Shown in pieces: positions 1-7,536 of a DNA stretch of 51,966 nucleotides (position 1 is the stretch's first letter; each line of letters starts with the position of its first letter). The position numbers and the translations under genes are program-made. Under the pieces are notes generated by a model. The model made no database searches. It was not told where the DNA came from and saw only the letters and a list, made by a program, of their open reading frames with translations. The stretch comes from an uncultured Clostridia bacterium (GTDB taxonomy: Bacteria > Bacillota > Clostridia > Lachnospirales > CAG-274): the NCBI GenBank assembly GCA_949948985.1, contig CATLIG010000014.1:1-51966 (forward strand). Reading direction: 5' to 3'.

Positions 1-46
1 TAATTTCAAATTCTTCACGGCTTATATCACTTGGATAATTGTGCAT
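1..46 (-). CDS. IS5-family transposase, N-terminal fragment (partial)
   Basis: Only the first 15 codons are visible, starting at ATG 46 and leaving the window at base 1: MHNYPSDISREEFEI. This matches the usual opening of IS5-family transposases (a Y-P-S-D segment followed by a hydrophobic/acidic helix). The catalytic DDE residues are outside the window. Identification rests on this short match plus the terminus just upstream, so the family call is probable but the subgroup is unknown. Confidence 0.65.
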   Translation of the reverse strand, partial: MHNYPSDISREEFEI

Positions 47-122
47 TTTATATTACCTTCTTTAAATATTTTCTTTAAATTATAACATAATTTTTAAGAT
101 TTCAAAAGTTTTTAGACAGGCT
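1..122 (-). mobile_element. IS5-type insertion sequence, left part cut by window edge
   Basis: One end of an insertion sequence runs off the left edge. Read on the minus strand, the element begins with a terminus reading gagcctgtctaaaaac near 122, followed by an AT-rich leader with a good ribosome site (agaagg) and the first codons of a transposase. The terminus lies immediately after the point where the relaxase reading frame (123-233) stops matching its family, so the element has inserted into the relaxase gene. Only one inverted repeat is in view, so the exact terminus and target duplication cannot be fixed. Confidence 0.7.
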
Positions 123-233
123 CTAAGAAGAAATCAGAATATTATTTTCCGTTTTTTCAGGATTTTGAATATAATCTATCACTTGCTGAAGATGCGTGCC
201 TGACTTAACGCATTTAATTTTTACATAAGCCAT
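123..233 (-). pseudogene. relaxase (mobilization nuclease), N-terminal remnant broken by IS
   Basis: ATG 233 overlaps the MobC stop codon (TAATG), the translational coupling expected for mobC-relaxase pairs. The frame encodes 36 residues opening with MAYVKIKCVKSGTHLQQVID and continuing Y-I-Q-N-P-E-K, the typical start of MOBP-type relaxases of Clostridia conjugative and mobilizable elements. It then hits TAG at 125-123, exactly where the insertion sequence begins. The catalytic tyrosine of this family normally lies near this segment (Y21 is a candidate), but the HUH histidines are missing. The gene is therefore non-functional here unless the rest lies beyond the IS on the left. Confidence 0.75.
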
Positions 234-583
234 TACAATTTCCCTTTTTCAGCCGCCGTAAAAACTTCAAACACGCTTTGAATAATATTCTCTGTTTTGA
301 TTATTCTTTTTTGTAAATCCTCAACTTCGTTCTTATAAAGATTTCCTGTTGTATTTGCGATTTTAGCAATCTGATTAACATTTATCCCGATTTTATTTAT
401 CTCATTCGCAACTTTCAAAAGCGGTTTTGTGTCAACCACATAAATTTTAGAATGTGTCAGCAAATGAAGAACAAAATCGCTGTAATTAGAAATCTGTGTT
501 TTCTCTTTAAAGTTTTTAAAATATTCGGATTCATCTTCCGTAAATCTAAGAATTATCTGTTTATTCCTTGTTCTGTTTTGCAT
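233..583 (-). CDS. mobC: MobC-like relaxosome accessory protein
   Basis: A basic 116-residue protein. ATG 583 is preferred over an in-frame ATG at 601 because gagg sits 7 bases before 583. The N-terminal part (about residues 5-45) looks like a ribbon-helix-helix DNA-binding arm (I-I-L-R-F-T-E-D-E, then an S-D-F-V helix). The C-terminal half carries the MobC signature with N-E-I-N-K-I-G-I-N-V-N-Q-I-A-K followed by a helix. MobC proteins bind oriT and help the relaxase nick. The gene overlaps the downstream relaxase start, and an oriT-like hairpin region lies directly upstream, as in related mobilizable elements. Confidence 0.8.
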   Translation of the reverse strand: MQNRTRNKQIILRFTEDESEYFKNFKEKTQISNYSDFVLHLLTHSKIYVVDTKPLLKVANEINKIGINVNQIAKIANTTGNLYKNEVEDLQKRIIKTENIIQSVFEVFTAAEKGKL

Positions 584-602
584 AATTTTTCCTCTTTTCA
601 TT

Positions 603-760
603 TTTTAATTTTTGCGGAGCAAAACAACAGGGGCTTGGGGATTTCCCCAAACAGATTTTAAGGCGTTGCCTTAACAAGCCGCCGTAGGATTTGCCAATTT
701 TGAAAAACTCGTTTTTTCAATTAGGCTATCCTACGGCTTTGCTTGCAAAATAGCGAAAAT
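603..760. other. candidate origin of transfer (oriT) upstream of mobC
   Basis: This non-coding stretch is GC-richer than its surroundings and carries a series of inverted repeats. They are ttggggatttccccaa at 635-650, ttaaggc-gtt-gccttaa at 658-674, and gccgtaggat (681-690) with its perfect complement atcctacggc (728-737), the last enclosing a further tgaaaaac/gttttttca hairpin (701-719). Hairpin arrays directly upstream of mobC are where oriT lies in MOBP mobilizable elements. The nick site itself cannot be assigned from sequence alone. Confidence 0.5.
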
Positions 761-1320
761 TAATTTTCTCAGAGCCTTTTTTCTTAAATCCGTAAAATAA
801 AGTCTTGTAATTTTAAAATACAGATTTTTCAAAAAAAAGTCAATCAAAATCTCTTTGAATTATTTACATAAATTACCATAAAAATTAAGAATTTATTGTT
901 AAATATTTACAAATTCACTTTTTTTTTAAAATAAATTCTAATTTTTTGGGTAAATAGAATTTTTTATCGTTCTTAATAATTAGAGAGATAAAACAGCCAT
1001 AATACAAAATCATTCCAATAATATACAAACTATGAAACAGATTGAAAAAAATATCTTAAAAACGAATTTTAAAAATATTATAAAGCAAAATTATACAAAA
1101 ACGCAACTTACATCCAAAAATATTTTCTAAAATTTTAAAAAAAGAAATATATGGAAAATATTTGTTATATAACATCAGAGTTCTCTCTTTTTTGCAAAAA
1201 TATTGTGATAATCTTTGTAAAATTCTGTTTCGGAATAATAATTTTTTGACATTTCAAGCAGAAAAATCAAAGTAATTTAAAAATTTAATTATCAGAATTT
1301 GCAGAAAGGATATTAAAAAT
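761..1320. other. AT-rich non-coding spacer
   Basis: No reading frame with a ribosome site is visible here. The segment separates the minus-strand mobilization genes from the plus-strand sigma-like gene and must hold the promoters for both. It is too AT-rich for a confident promoter call by eye. A ribosome site (aaagga) stands just before the gene at 1321. Confidence 0.4.
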
Positions 1321-1749
1321 ATGTTCAATGAAAAAGAGATAAAGAAGAGAGTTTCATTTGACGCTTTTATCCGTAAATGTATCAAAAATTTTTCAATAGA
1401 CTATGAAAGAGTCGAAACCAAAAAATGGTACAACAATATATTATTCTTTGATGATGAAAACAAATTGGAAAATTATGAAATTTGCAATGATTGTACAAAC
1501 GAGTTATTAATTCAAAAAGAAGTTTTTAATGTTTGTGATATACATATTGAAGTTAAAGGTGAACTACTTATAACTGCTTTAAATTCTTTGCCTGAAATAC
1601 ACAAACAAATAATTTTGCTTTACTTTTTTGAATGTTTTACGGAAAAAGAAATTTCTAAAATTTTGAAAATACCTAAGTCAACAGTTAATTCAAAAAAACT
1701 TAAAGCGTTAGAATTGCTAAGAAAGGCGATTGATAAAAATGATATGTGA
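1321..1749 (+). CDS. sigma-70 region-4-like regulator of the mobile element
   Basis: 142 residues. The C-terminal third (about 80-140) is a sigma region 4 type helix-turn-helix: A-L-N-S-L-P-E-I-H-K-Q-I-I-L-L-Y-F, then T-E-K-E-I-S-K-I-L with K-S-T-V-N recognition helix. The N-terminal part is poorly conserved and acidic. Size and layout resemble the Orf7-type sigma-like regulators of Tn916-family and related Clostridia elements, which switch on excision and transfer genes. Ribosome site aaagga stands 10 bases before the ATG. It overlaps the next HTH gene, another feature of the Orf7/Orf8 arrangement. Confidence 0.75.
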   Translation: MFNEKEIKKRVSFDAFIRKCIKNFSIDYERVETKKWYNNILFFDDENKLENYEICNDCTNELLIQKEVFNVCDIHIEVKGELLITALNSLPEIHKQIILLYFFECFTEKEISKILKIPKSTVNSKKLKALELLRKAIDKNDM

Positions 1750-1972
1750 ATATACGCAGAATCTTTTAAATCAAAATACAATTGATTTAGCTATAATCGG
1801 AGATGAAAATGCCTTGTCGGAAATTTTTAAACATTACAGCAGTTTGATAAGAAAACACTGCACCAAAAAATGCTATGACATTAACGGTAATTCATATTTG
1901 TATTTTGATGAGGATAAAGAGCAAAAACTTAAAGAACATATTGCCGCCGCTGTTAGAAATTACAGATTTTAA
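1739..1972 (+). CDS. helix-turn-helix domain protein of conjugative elements (HTH_16-like)
   Basis: 77 residues from ATG 1739; an in-frame TTG at 1730 closer to an aaagg site is an alternative start. The frame overlaps the end of the sigma-like gene, suggesting coupled translation. The pattern A-I-x-G-D-E-N-A-L-S-E-I-F-K-H-Y, then C-T-K-K-C-Y-D-x-N-G-N, then F-D-E-D and a final A-V-R-N-Y-R-F matches the small HTH proteins (PF12645 type, Tn916 Orf8-like) that accompany sigma-like regulators in Gram-positive mobile elements. It probably acts with the upstream protein. The ending R-N-Y-R-F is typical, so the gene is complete. Confidence 0.75.
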   Translation: MICEYTQNLLNQNTIDLAIIGDENALSEIFKHYSSLIRKHCTKKCYDINGNSYLYFDEDKEQKLKEHIAAAVRNYRF

Positions 1973-2542
1973 AATAAACAAATTTATGTTTTGTAAATTC
2001 TGTAAAGCACATAATTATAGTTTTGATAATTTTAATTATATGCTTTTTGAATTTATAAAACATAAATATAAATTGTATTTTGTACCTTGAAAATTGAATA
2101 TTGTAAAATATCAATAACGTTAGGTTTATATGAGCCGTTTGTTGAATATGCCAAGACTGCCTATTTCGGAATTGTAAAAATAAATTTTACATATTATGAA
2201 ATTGTAAACGAGAAAATATTATTAAGTTGGATATTGAAGTAAAGGCACGAGCAGAAAATATTCAGACAAAAGATAATTTAATGGCACGAATTATTGCGAT
2301 GATATATAAACTCTATAATGATACTTGCAGACAACCTGTTCCGCTCACAACGAAGGGGGGAAAGCTGAAACGCTTATGCGGCTTGCTAAGCCGATTGATA
2401 TTTTTTTACAAAAGTATTCTACAAATTATTTTCATAAAATTATTATTAAAATCTATAAAACAATAAAAGTTTTATGAAAATTATTTTTAGAATATTTAAT
2501 TTTGTACTGTTTAAAATAAGTATTATATGGAGGTAGTCATTT
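1973..2542 (+). other. degraded stretch of the mobile element, no intact gene recognised
   Basis: About 570 bases between the HTH gene and the SHOCT-like gene. A frame from 2227 to 2466 is open for 79 codons, and its first 45 residues (rich in charged residues, including A-R-A-E-N-I-Q-T-K-D-N-L) look protein-like. It lacks a convincing ribosome site and ends in a low-complexity I/L/K tail. The stretch is locally less AT-rich around 2330-2400. I read it as a decayed gene of unknown identity. A ggagg site near 2530 belongs to the next gene. Confidence 0.35.
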
Positions 2543-2695
2543 ATGGAAAATGATAATAAAACAAAAGCATTACTTGAATACACAGCTTTAACTGTCATAA
2601 ATAATACGTTATTTAAAAACGGATTAATCGATGAAAGAATTAAAAATAATATTGAAAAAAATTTACGCAAAGATTATAGGGAAATATCAATTTAG
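2543..2695 (+). CDS. SHOCT-like small protein of serine-recombinase elements
   Basis: A 50-residue gene with a strong ggagg site upstream of ATG 2543. The sequence contains a helix with A-L-L-E-Y-T-A-L-T-V-I-N-N-T-L, then the SHOCT-like turn L-F-K-N-G-L-I-D-E-R-I. Small SHOCT-type proteins often stand just before the large serine recombinase in Clostridia elements, as here. The stop codon TAG (2693-2695) is formed where a short inverted-repeat element (2694-2855) begins. The protein has therefore probably lost its normal last residues to that insertion. Its role is unknown. Confidence 0.6.
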   Translation: MENDNKTKALLEYTALTVINNTLFKNGLIDERIKNNIEKNLRKDYREISI

Positions 2696-2855
2696 AACTT
2701 ATTCCTAAATTATTTATCTCTACTAAATTATCTTTTTATATGTAAAAACAATCTAAGGTAAAAATTATAACAAATAAACAAATAAAAATCACATTAATTT
2801 TTTTATTATTTTCATCGGATTATTTTAACTTATTATTAATTTAGGGATAGGCTCT
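2694..2855. mobile_element. MITE-like element with 19-bp imperfect terminal inverted repeats
   Basis: The left end reads agaacttattcctaaatta and the right end taatttagggataggctct; the reverse complement of the right end agrees with the left at 15 of 19 positions. The 160-bp interior is AT-rich and non-coding. The right terminus (agagcctatcc on the minus strand) resembles the terminus of the insertion sequence at the left edge (gagcctgtcta). The element may thus be a non-autonomous relative mobilised by an IS5-type transposase. Confidence 0.5.
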
Positions 2856-2977
2856 TAAATAAAATTAATCAACAATTCCTTAGTTAAAAAATCAGATTAT
2901 TATATTGAAAATTGCGGTTCTTTGTTATATACTATAATTAGAGTATATAATCAGAATATCGCAGGAAGGAGCGTAAA

Positions 2978-4693
2978 ATGGATATTCTGAAAATACGGGA
3001 AGAAATGAAAGTAAAACCGTTAAGAGATATAAGACTTAGGGTTGCTTACTACGCAAGAGTTTCAACAGAAAAAGATGAACAGTTAAATTCGCTGAAAAAT
3101 CAACAACAATATTATAAAGAATATATTGAATCAAACAGAAATTGGGAATTAGTAGGCGGATATATTGATGAAGGTATTTCCGGAATTTCTGTAAAACACC
3201 GAGAAAGATTTCATCAAATGATTGACGATGCAGTTAATGGTAAATTTGACTTTATCATTACTAAAGAAATATCAAGATTTGCCAGAAACACTCTTGATAG
3301 TATTCAATATACAAGAAAATTACTTTCAAACGGCGTTGGAGTATTTTTTCAAAATGACAATATAAATACTCTTGATGAGGACAGCGAATTTCGTTTAACA
3401 ATAATGGCAGGTGTAGCACAAGATGAAAGTCGTAAATTATCAAGCAGAATTAAATTCGGACACAAACAAGCAATAAAAAATGGTGTTGTAATGGGTAATT
3501 CAAGAATTTACGGATATGAAAAACAAAAAGGTAAACTTGTAGTAAATGAAAAAGAGGCTGAAATGGTAAAGCTTATTTTTGAAAAATACGCAAGCGGAGA
3601 ATACTCTACACCTATGCTTGAAAAATTGCTTTACGAAAAAGGTTATCGTAATTATAGCGGTCGCAAAATTAACCGAGGTGTAATAGGTCACATAATAACC
3701 AATCCAAAATATAAAGGATACTACGTTGGTAATAAAGTTAAAATTGTTGATATGTTTACAAAAAAACAAAAATTTCTTAATTCGGAAGATTGGGTAATGT
3801 GGTACGACGAAGATGGCGAAACTGTTCCGGCTCTTATTGATGAGGAAACCTGGGAAAAAGCTAATCGTTTTTTTCAAAACAGAAGTATGCAGATAAAAGC
3901 TCATAACTGTTCATATAAACACGATAATTTGTTTACAAGTAAAATCTATTGCGCTAATGATAACGCTCCTTATTATCTTAAAGCAAGAAAAAACAGAAAG
4001 GGCGAAGATAGCGGCACTTGGTGTTGCAGTCATAAAATAAAAAACGGCGCTGATTCTTGTAGTTCTTTTCCAGTTAAACAAGAGGAACTCATTTCAATTT
4101 TAACTCAAATGCTTTTGACCATTTATGATAATTTTGATATTCTTATTAATAAGTATATAGAATACTATACAGCGTCACAGCCAAAGCAGGAAGATAACAG
4201 TACAAATATTACTGAAATAGAAGAAGAAATCGCAAAAATTGAAATAAAAAAAGATAAACTCCTTGATTTAAGTCTTGACGGAATAATTTCCAATACGGAA
4301 TTTGGAAAAAGAAACGATACTTTTAACCAAAAAATCAGCGAACTTGAAAAAATGAAATCAGAACTTATTGAAAAATCAAAAAAACAGAATAATGATTTGG
4401 AAAATCTTAATTTCATAAGAAAAACAATTAAATCATATATAGTTGATGGACAACTCATATTTACACAAGCTTCAATTAATCAAATGATTGAGAGAATTTA
4501 TGTTAAACCTATTGATAAATATTATGCCGAAATTACTATTATACTAAGGACAGGAAAAGAACAGATTTTTCCGGCATACAGTAAAAAAATCCCTAAAAAG
4601 CCTATGAGTTGTTTCGTTAACACGTTTAAAAAAATGATTGAAGCTCAAGAAAGAGAAATGGCACAGAAAAACCAGACTCCTTCATCTAAATAA
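2978..4693 (+). CDS. large serine recombinase (site-specific integrase/excisionase)
   Basis: 571 residues behind a strong ggaaggag site. Domains in order: resolvase catalytic domain (about 20-165) with the nucleophile Ser29 in Y-Y-A-R-V-S-T and active-site arginines including the S-R-F-A-R-N segment; recombinase domain (about 180-300); zinc-ribbon-like region (about 320-370); a coiled-coil/charged segment (about 405-460); and a C-terminal DNA-binding tail. This is the TnpX/Int-type enzyme that integrates and excises mobilizable transposons through short att sites. The first ribbon knuckle reads C-A-N-D-N-A-P, lacking the usual second cysteine. Full length suggests it is still active. It stands at one end of the element, next to the probable chromosomal junction. 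Confidence 0.93.
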   Translation: MDILKIREEMKVKPLRDIRLRVAYYARVSTEKDEQLNSLKNQQQYYKEYIESNRNWELVGGYIDEGISGISVKHRERFHQMIDDAVNGKFDFIITKEISRFARNTLDSIQYTRKLLSNGVGVFFQNDNINTLDEDSEFRLTIMAGVAQDESRKLSSRIKFGHKQAIKNGVVMGNSRIYGYEKQKGKLVVNEKEAEMVKLIFEKYASGEYSTPMLEKLLYEKGYRNYSGRKINRGVIGHIITNPKYKGYYVGNKVKIVDMFTKKQKFLNSEDWVMWYDEDGETVPALIDEETWEKANRFFQNRSMQIKAHNCSYKHDNLFTSKIYCANDNAPYYLKARKNRKGEDSGTWCCSHKIKNGADSCSSFPVKQEELISILTQMLLTIYDNFDILINKYIEYYTASQPKQEDNSTNITEIEEEIAKIEIKKDKLLDLSLDGIISNTEFGKRNDTFNQKISELEKMKSELIEKSKKQNNDLENLNFIRKTIKSYIVDGQLIFTQASINQMIERIYVKPIDKYYAEITIILRTGKEQIFPAYSKKIPKKPMSCFVNTFKKMIEAQEREMAQKNQTPSSK

Positions 4694-4732
4694 TTATAAA
4701 CAAATAAAATAAAAATATAAAAACTTATTTAA

Positions 4733-4774
4733 AAAAACGGATATTAAAATATTACAATTTTAATATCCGTTTTT
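4733..4774 (+). terminator. rho-independent terminator after the recombinase
   Basis: A perfect 18-bp stem, aaaaacggatattaaaat (4733-4750) with attttaatatccgttttt (4757-4774), closes a 6-base loop and ends in a T tract. It stands 40 bases after the recombinase stop and could also stop readthrough in the opposite direction. Confidence 0.8.
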
Positions 4775-4857
4775 ATAATATATACGATACGCCACCAGTT
4801 TAATACTGACACCATTCACCACATCAAGAATACGGCTTAAAAAAATATCATCTTAAT

Positions 4858-4958
4858 TATAGTAAATAACAAAATTTTTAGTACAAAACAATAAAATAAT
4901 TCTTGAATATCAGACTTTATTAAATATTATCTGTTCATTCTTTTATTGTTTCTCTATA
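4858..4958. repeat. family C palindromic intergenic repeat (copy C1)
   Basis: 101 bp between the mobile element and ftsW. It opens with tatag, carries gtacaaaacaataaaa near the left and ttttattgtttctctata at the right end, so the two inner arms pair into a hairpin. The same layout recurs at 15640, 15896, 22887, 24527, 29693 and 33683 and in partial form elsewhere. Confidence 0.75.
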
Positions 4959-4972
4959 ATTATTTTAAGTTT

Positions 4973-6130
4973 TTATCTTCTGGATACAACCTTCGAATAT
5001 CTTGATATGTTAAGAAGTACCCCTATGGACCCCATCATAAAAACAAGCGATGTACCTCCATAGCTTATAAAAGGAAGAGGTATGCCCGTATTGGGTATAG
5101 TATTTGTAACAACAGCAATATTTAAAATAACCTGAATAGCAATCATTATAACAATACCTGAAGCAATAAGGCATCCAAACATATCAACAGAATTCATAGC
5201 TATATTAAGTCCTCTCCATATAAGTATAATAAAAAGAAGTATAAAAATTATTGCTCCAAAAAGTCCAAGTTCCTCACATATTATAGCAAATATAATATCA
5301 TTATGTCCTTCAGGAATATAGCCCAGCTTTTGCCGGCTCTGCCCTATTCCCAAACCAAAAAGACCTCCTGATGCAATGGCGTAAAGAGATTGTATTGTCT
5401 GATACCCTTTATCTTTCGGGTCAGCAAATGGGTCAAGCCACGCTATAAATCTTTTCATTCTGAAACCTTCTCCGAAAAAAATTATAGCAGCTCCCGCACT
5501 GACTGCTCCGATTATTGATACAATAAAATAAATCATTCTAGGACTTGCAACAAAAATAACCGCCATACCAATAGCAGAAATAACCGCCGCTGTACTAAGA
5601 TTTTCTATACCGATAAGACCAGCCGGCAATATAATTATACTAAGACAAGCAAAAAAGCCCATCCATGTAGTTAAAATTTTCTTATGCTTTGAAATAAAAT
5701 TCGAAAGAAACAAAATCATAGCAATTTTTGCCAGTTCTGATGGTTGAAAACGTATAGGTCCAAGTTCAAGCCATCTTTTTGCGCCGTTTACTTCCTTGCC
5801 CATAAAAAGAACCATAATAAGAAAAATATTACATATTATGTAAAAAGGAGTTATAAACTTTCTCAACTTATTGTAATTAAAATTACTCATAAAATACATT
5901 ACAACAAATCCAAGAACCGCCCATAAAGAATGTTTCTTCAGATAAAAATATATATCATAGTTACATTCCGCACTGATTCCAGAGGAATAATAGCTTGCGC
6001 TGAAAACCATAATTATTCCCGCCAAAACAAGCATAACTGTAGCAATCAAAACCGCATAATCAACTGAAGATATCAGAATTTTTGTTTCTTCCTCATCAGT
6101 CCTTTCAAAGTTTCGCGACACCAGAATCAC
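4973..6130 (-). CDS. spoVE: FtsW/RodA/SpoVE-family peptidoglycan polymerase
   Basis: 385 residues with about ten membrane segments. Family landmarks are present: K-x-x-x-N-G-A-K-R-W-L, F-Q-P-S-E-L-A-K, the P-A-G-L-I-G-I-E-N-L-S-T-A segment, G-Y-Q-x-x-Q-S-L-Y-A, G-I-G-Q-S, and the C-terminal I-P-L-P-F-I-S-Y-G-G. These SEDS proteins polymerise lipid II glycan at the division or spore septum together with a class B PBP. The GTG start overlaps the murD stop (GTGA), so it is co-translated at the end of the wall cluster. The presence of a SpoVD-type PBP at the cluster head favours SpoVE over FtsW, but sequence alone does not settle which. murG, which often follows, is absent. Confidence 0.93.
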   Translation of the reverse strand: MILVSRNFERTDEEETKILISSVDYAVLIATVMLVLAGIIMVFSASYYSSGISAECNYDIYFYLKKHSLWAVLGFVVMYFMSNFNYNKLRKFITPFYIICNIFLIMVLFMGKEVNGAKRWLELGPIRFQPSELAKIAMILFLSNFISKHKKILTTWMGFFACLSIIILPAGLIGIENLSTAAVISAIGMAVIFVASPRMIYFIVSIIGAVSAGAAIIFFGEGFRMKRFIAWLDPFADPKDKGYQTIQSLYAIASGGLFGLGIGQSRQKLGYIPEGHNDIIFAIICEELGLFGAIIFILLFIILIWRGLNIAMNSVDMFGCLIASGIVIMIAIQVILNIAVVTNTIPNTGIPLPFISYGGTSLVFMMGSIGVLLNISRYSKVVSRR

Positions 6131-7500
6131 CTACCCTGATTAATCGAAAATTTTTTAAACAAGTTACCTCTTTGTTCATAATTTTCAAACATATCCCAGC
6201 TTGCGCAAGCAGGAGAAAGCAATACACAATCACCTTTTTCCGAATTTTTAAAGCATAGCTTTACAGCCGTTTCAAGAGATTCGGCTCTTTCGTAATTTTT
6301 AAAATTATATTTTTCACAAGTATCAATAATCTTTTCGCTTACCTCTCCAATTACCGCAAGATATTTAACTTTTCCGTCAAAAGCTTTTACCCATTCGTCA
6401 AAATCAGATTTTTTATCATAGCCTCCGCCAATTAAGCATATAGGTCTTTTCATAGCCTTAATGGCTTTAATTGCCGCATCTGGATTTGTACCCTTTGAAT
6501 CATTATAAAATTCCACATCATCAATAGTAGTAACATATTCTATTCTATGCTCTACAGCTTTAAAGTTTTTCAGCGTATTTATAATAATATCCATAGGAAC
6601 TCCGCCCGCCAAACTTATACCTATTGCCGCCATAGCGTTTTCAACATTGTGCCACCCTAAAATTTTAAGTTCCGAAATATCAATAACTTTTCTGTCATAT
6701 TCCTTAAACTTTACAAAAATACTTATTTCATCAGAATAAATACCTTCTGAAAGACCTTCTTTTTCTAATGAATTTGTTTTTAAAAAATATAACACATTAC
6801 ATTTTGCCATATCTTTCATTTTTCTGCATGCCACATCATTATAATTTAAAATTAAATAATCGTCTTTATCTTGATTTTCAAAAACTCTCATTTTTGTAAA
6901 AATATAGTTTTCAAGGGTTTTATGTCTGTTTAAATGGTCAGGAGTAATATTTAAAACAGCGGAAATTGACGGCTTAAATTTTACAATCTTTTCAAGCTGA
7001 AAACTGCTTGTTTCCAAAACCACAAAACTTGTTTTGTCAAGTAAGAAAACATTTTCAGTAAAAGGTATTCCTATATTTCCCGCAATAACAGTATTTTTCT
7101 CGTAGTTTTTAAAAATTTCTCCCACAAGAGAAGTTGTTGTTGTTTTACCGTTTGTTCCTGTAATAGCAATAACAGGACAAGGGCAAAGCCTATAGCCTAA
7201 TTCAATTTCACTCCAAACAGGAATATTGTTTTTTTCAGCCTCAATCACAAAAGGCAAATCACAAGGAATTCCCGGGCTTAAAATAAGCAAATCCTGTTTT
7301 GTTATAATATTATCAGGATTTTTCCCAAGATAAACCTCAATATCATTTTTTTTCAGTGTCTTTACGTCATCAATAACTTTATCCTCTGTTTTTGAATCGG
7401 ACACAATAACAAAAGCTCCAAGCTTTTTAAGCAACATTGCCGCTGAAATACCGCTTTTAGCTATTCCGGCAACAAGTACCTTTTTTCCGTTAAAGTTCAT
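6127..7500 (-). CDS. murD: UDP-N-acetylmuramoyl-L-alanine--D-glutamate ligase
   Basis: 457 residues from ATG 7500, chosen because ggagga lies 7 bases upstream; an earlier in-frame start at 7524 would place this ribosome site inside the gene. It adds D-glutamate to UDP-MurNAc-L-Ala in the cytoplasm. Visible features are the N-terminal Rossmann segment V-L-V-A-G-I-A-K-S-G, the ATP loop A-I-T-G-T-N-G-K-T-T-T-T, the L-N-I-T-P-D-H-L-N-R-H motif, and Y-N-D-S-K-G-T-N-P-D-A near the C-terminal domain with S-P-A-C-A-S-W-D. It stands between mraY and the SEDS gene and overlaps the latter. Confidence 0.97.
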   Translation of the reverse strand: MNFNGKKVLVAGIAKSGISAAMLLKKLGAFVIVSDSKTEDKVIDDVKTLKKNDIEVYLGKNPDNIITKQDLLILSPGIPCDLPFVIEAEKNNIPVWSEIELGYRLCPCPVIAITGTNGKTTTTSLVGEIFKNYEKNTVIAGNIGIPFTENVFLLDKTSFVVLETSSFQLEKIVKFKPSISAVLNITPDHLNRHKTLENYIFTKMRVFENQDKDDYLILNYNDVACRKMKDMAKCNVLYFLKTNSLEKEGLSEGIYSDEISIFVKFKEYDRKVIDISELKILGWHNVENAMAAIGISLAGGVPMDIIINTLKNFKAVEHRIEYVTTIDDVEFYNDSKGTNPDAAIKAIKAMKRPICLIGGGYDKKSDFDEWVKAFDGKVKYLAVIGEVSEKIIDTCEKYNFKNYERAESLETAVKLCFKNSEKGDCVLLSPACASWDMFENYEQRGNLFKKFSINQGR

Positions 7501-7536
7501 TAAAAATTCCTCCATACTTTTCAAACTGATATTCCC

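Noticed and set aside
2446-2670. Minus-strand open frame of 74 codons
   Set aside because: It covers the SHOCT-like gene in reverse, has no ribosome site and has a low-complexity hydrophobic composition.
3500-4458. Minus-strand frames of 97 and 134 codons inside the recombinase gene
   Set aside because: Antisense shadows of a full-length enzyme with conserved motifs; Phe/Ile-rich composition typical of reversed AT-rich genes.
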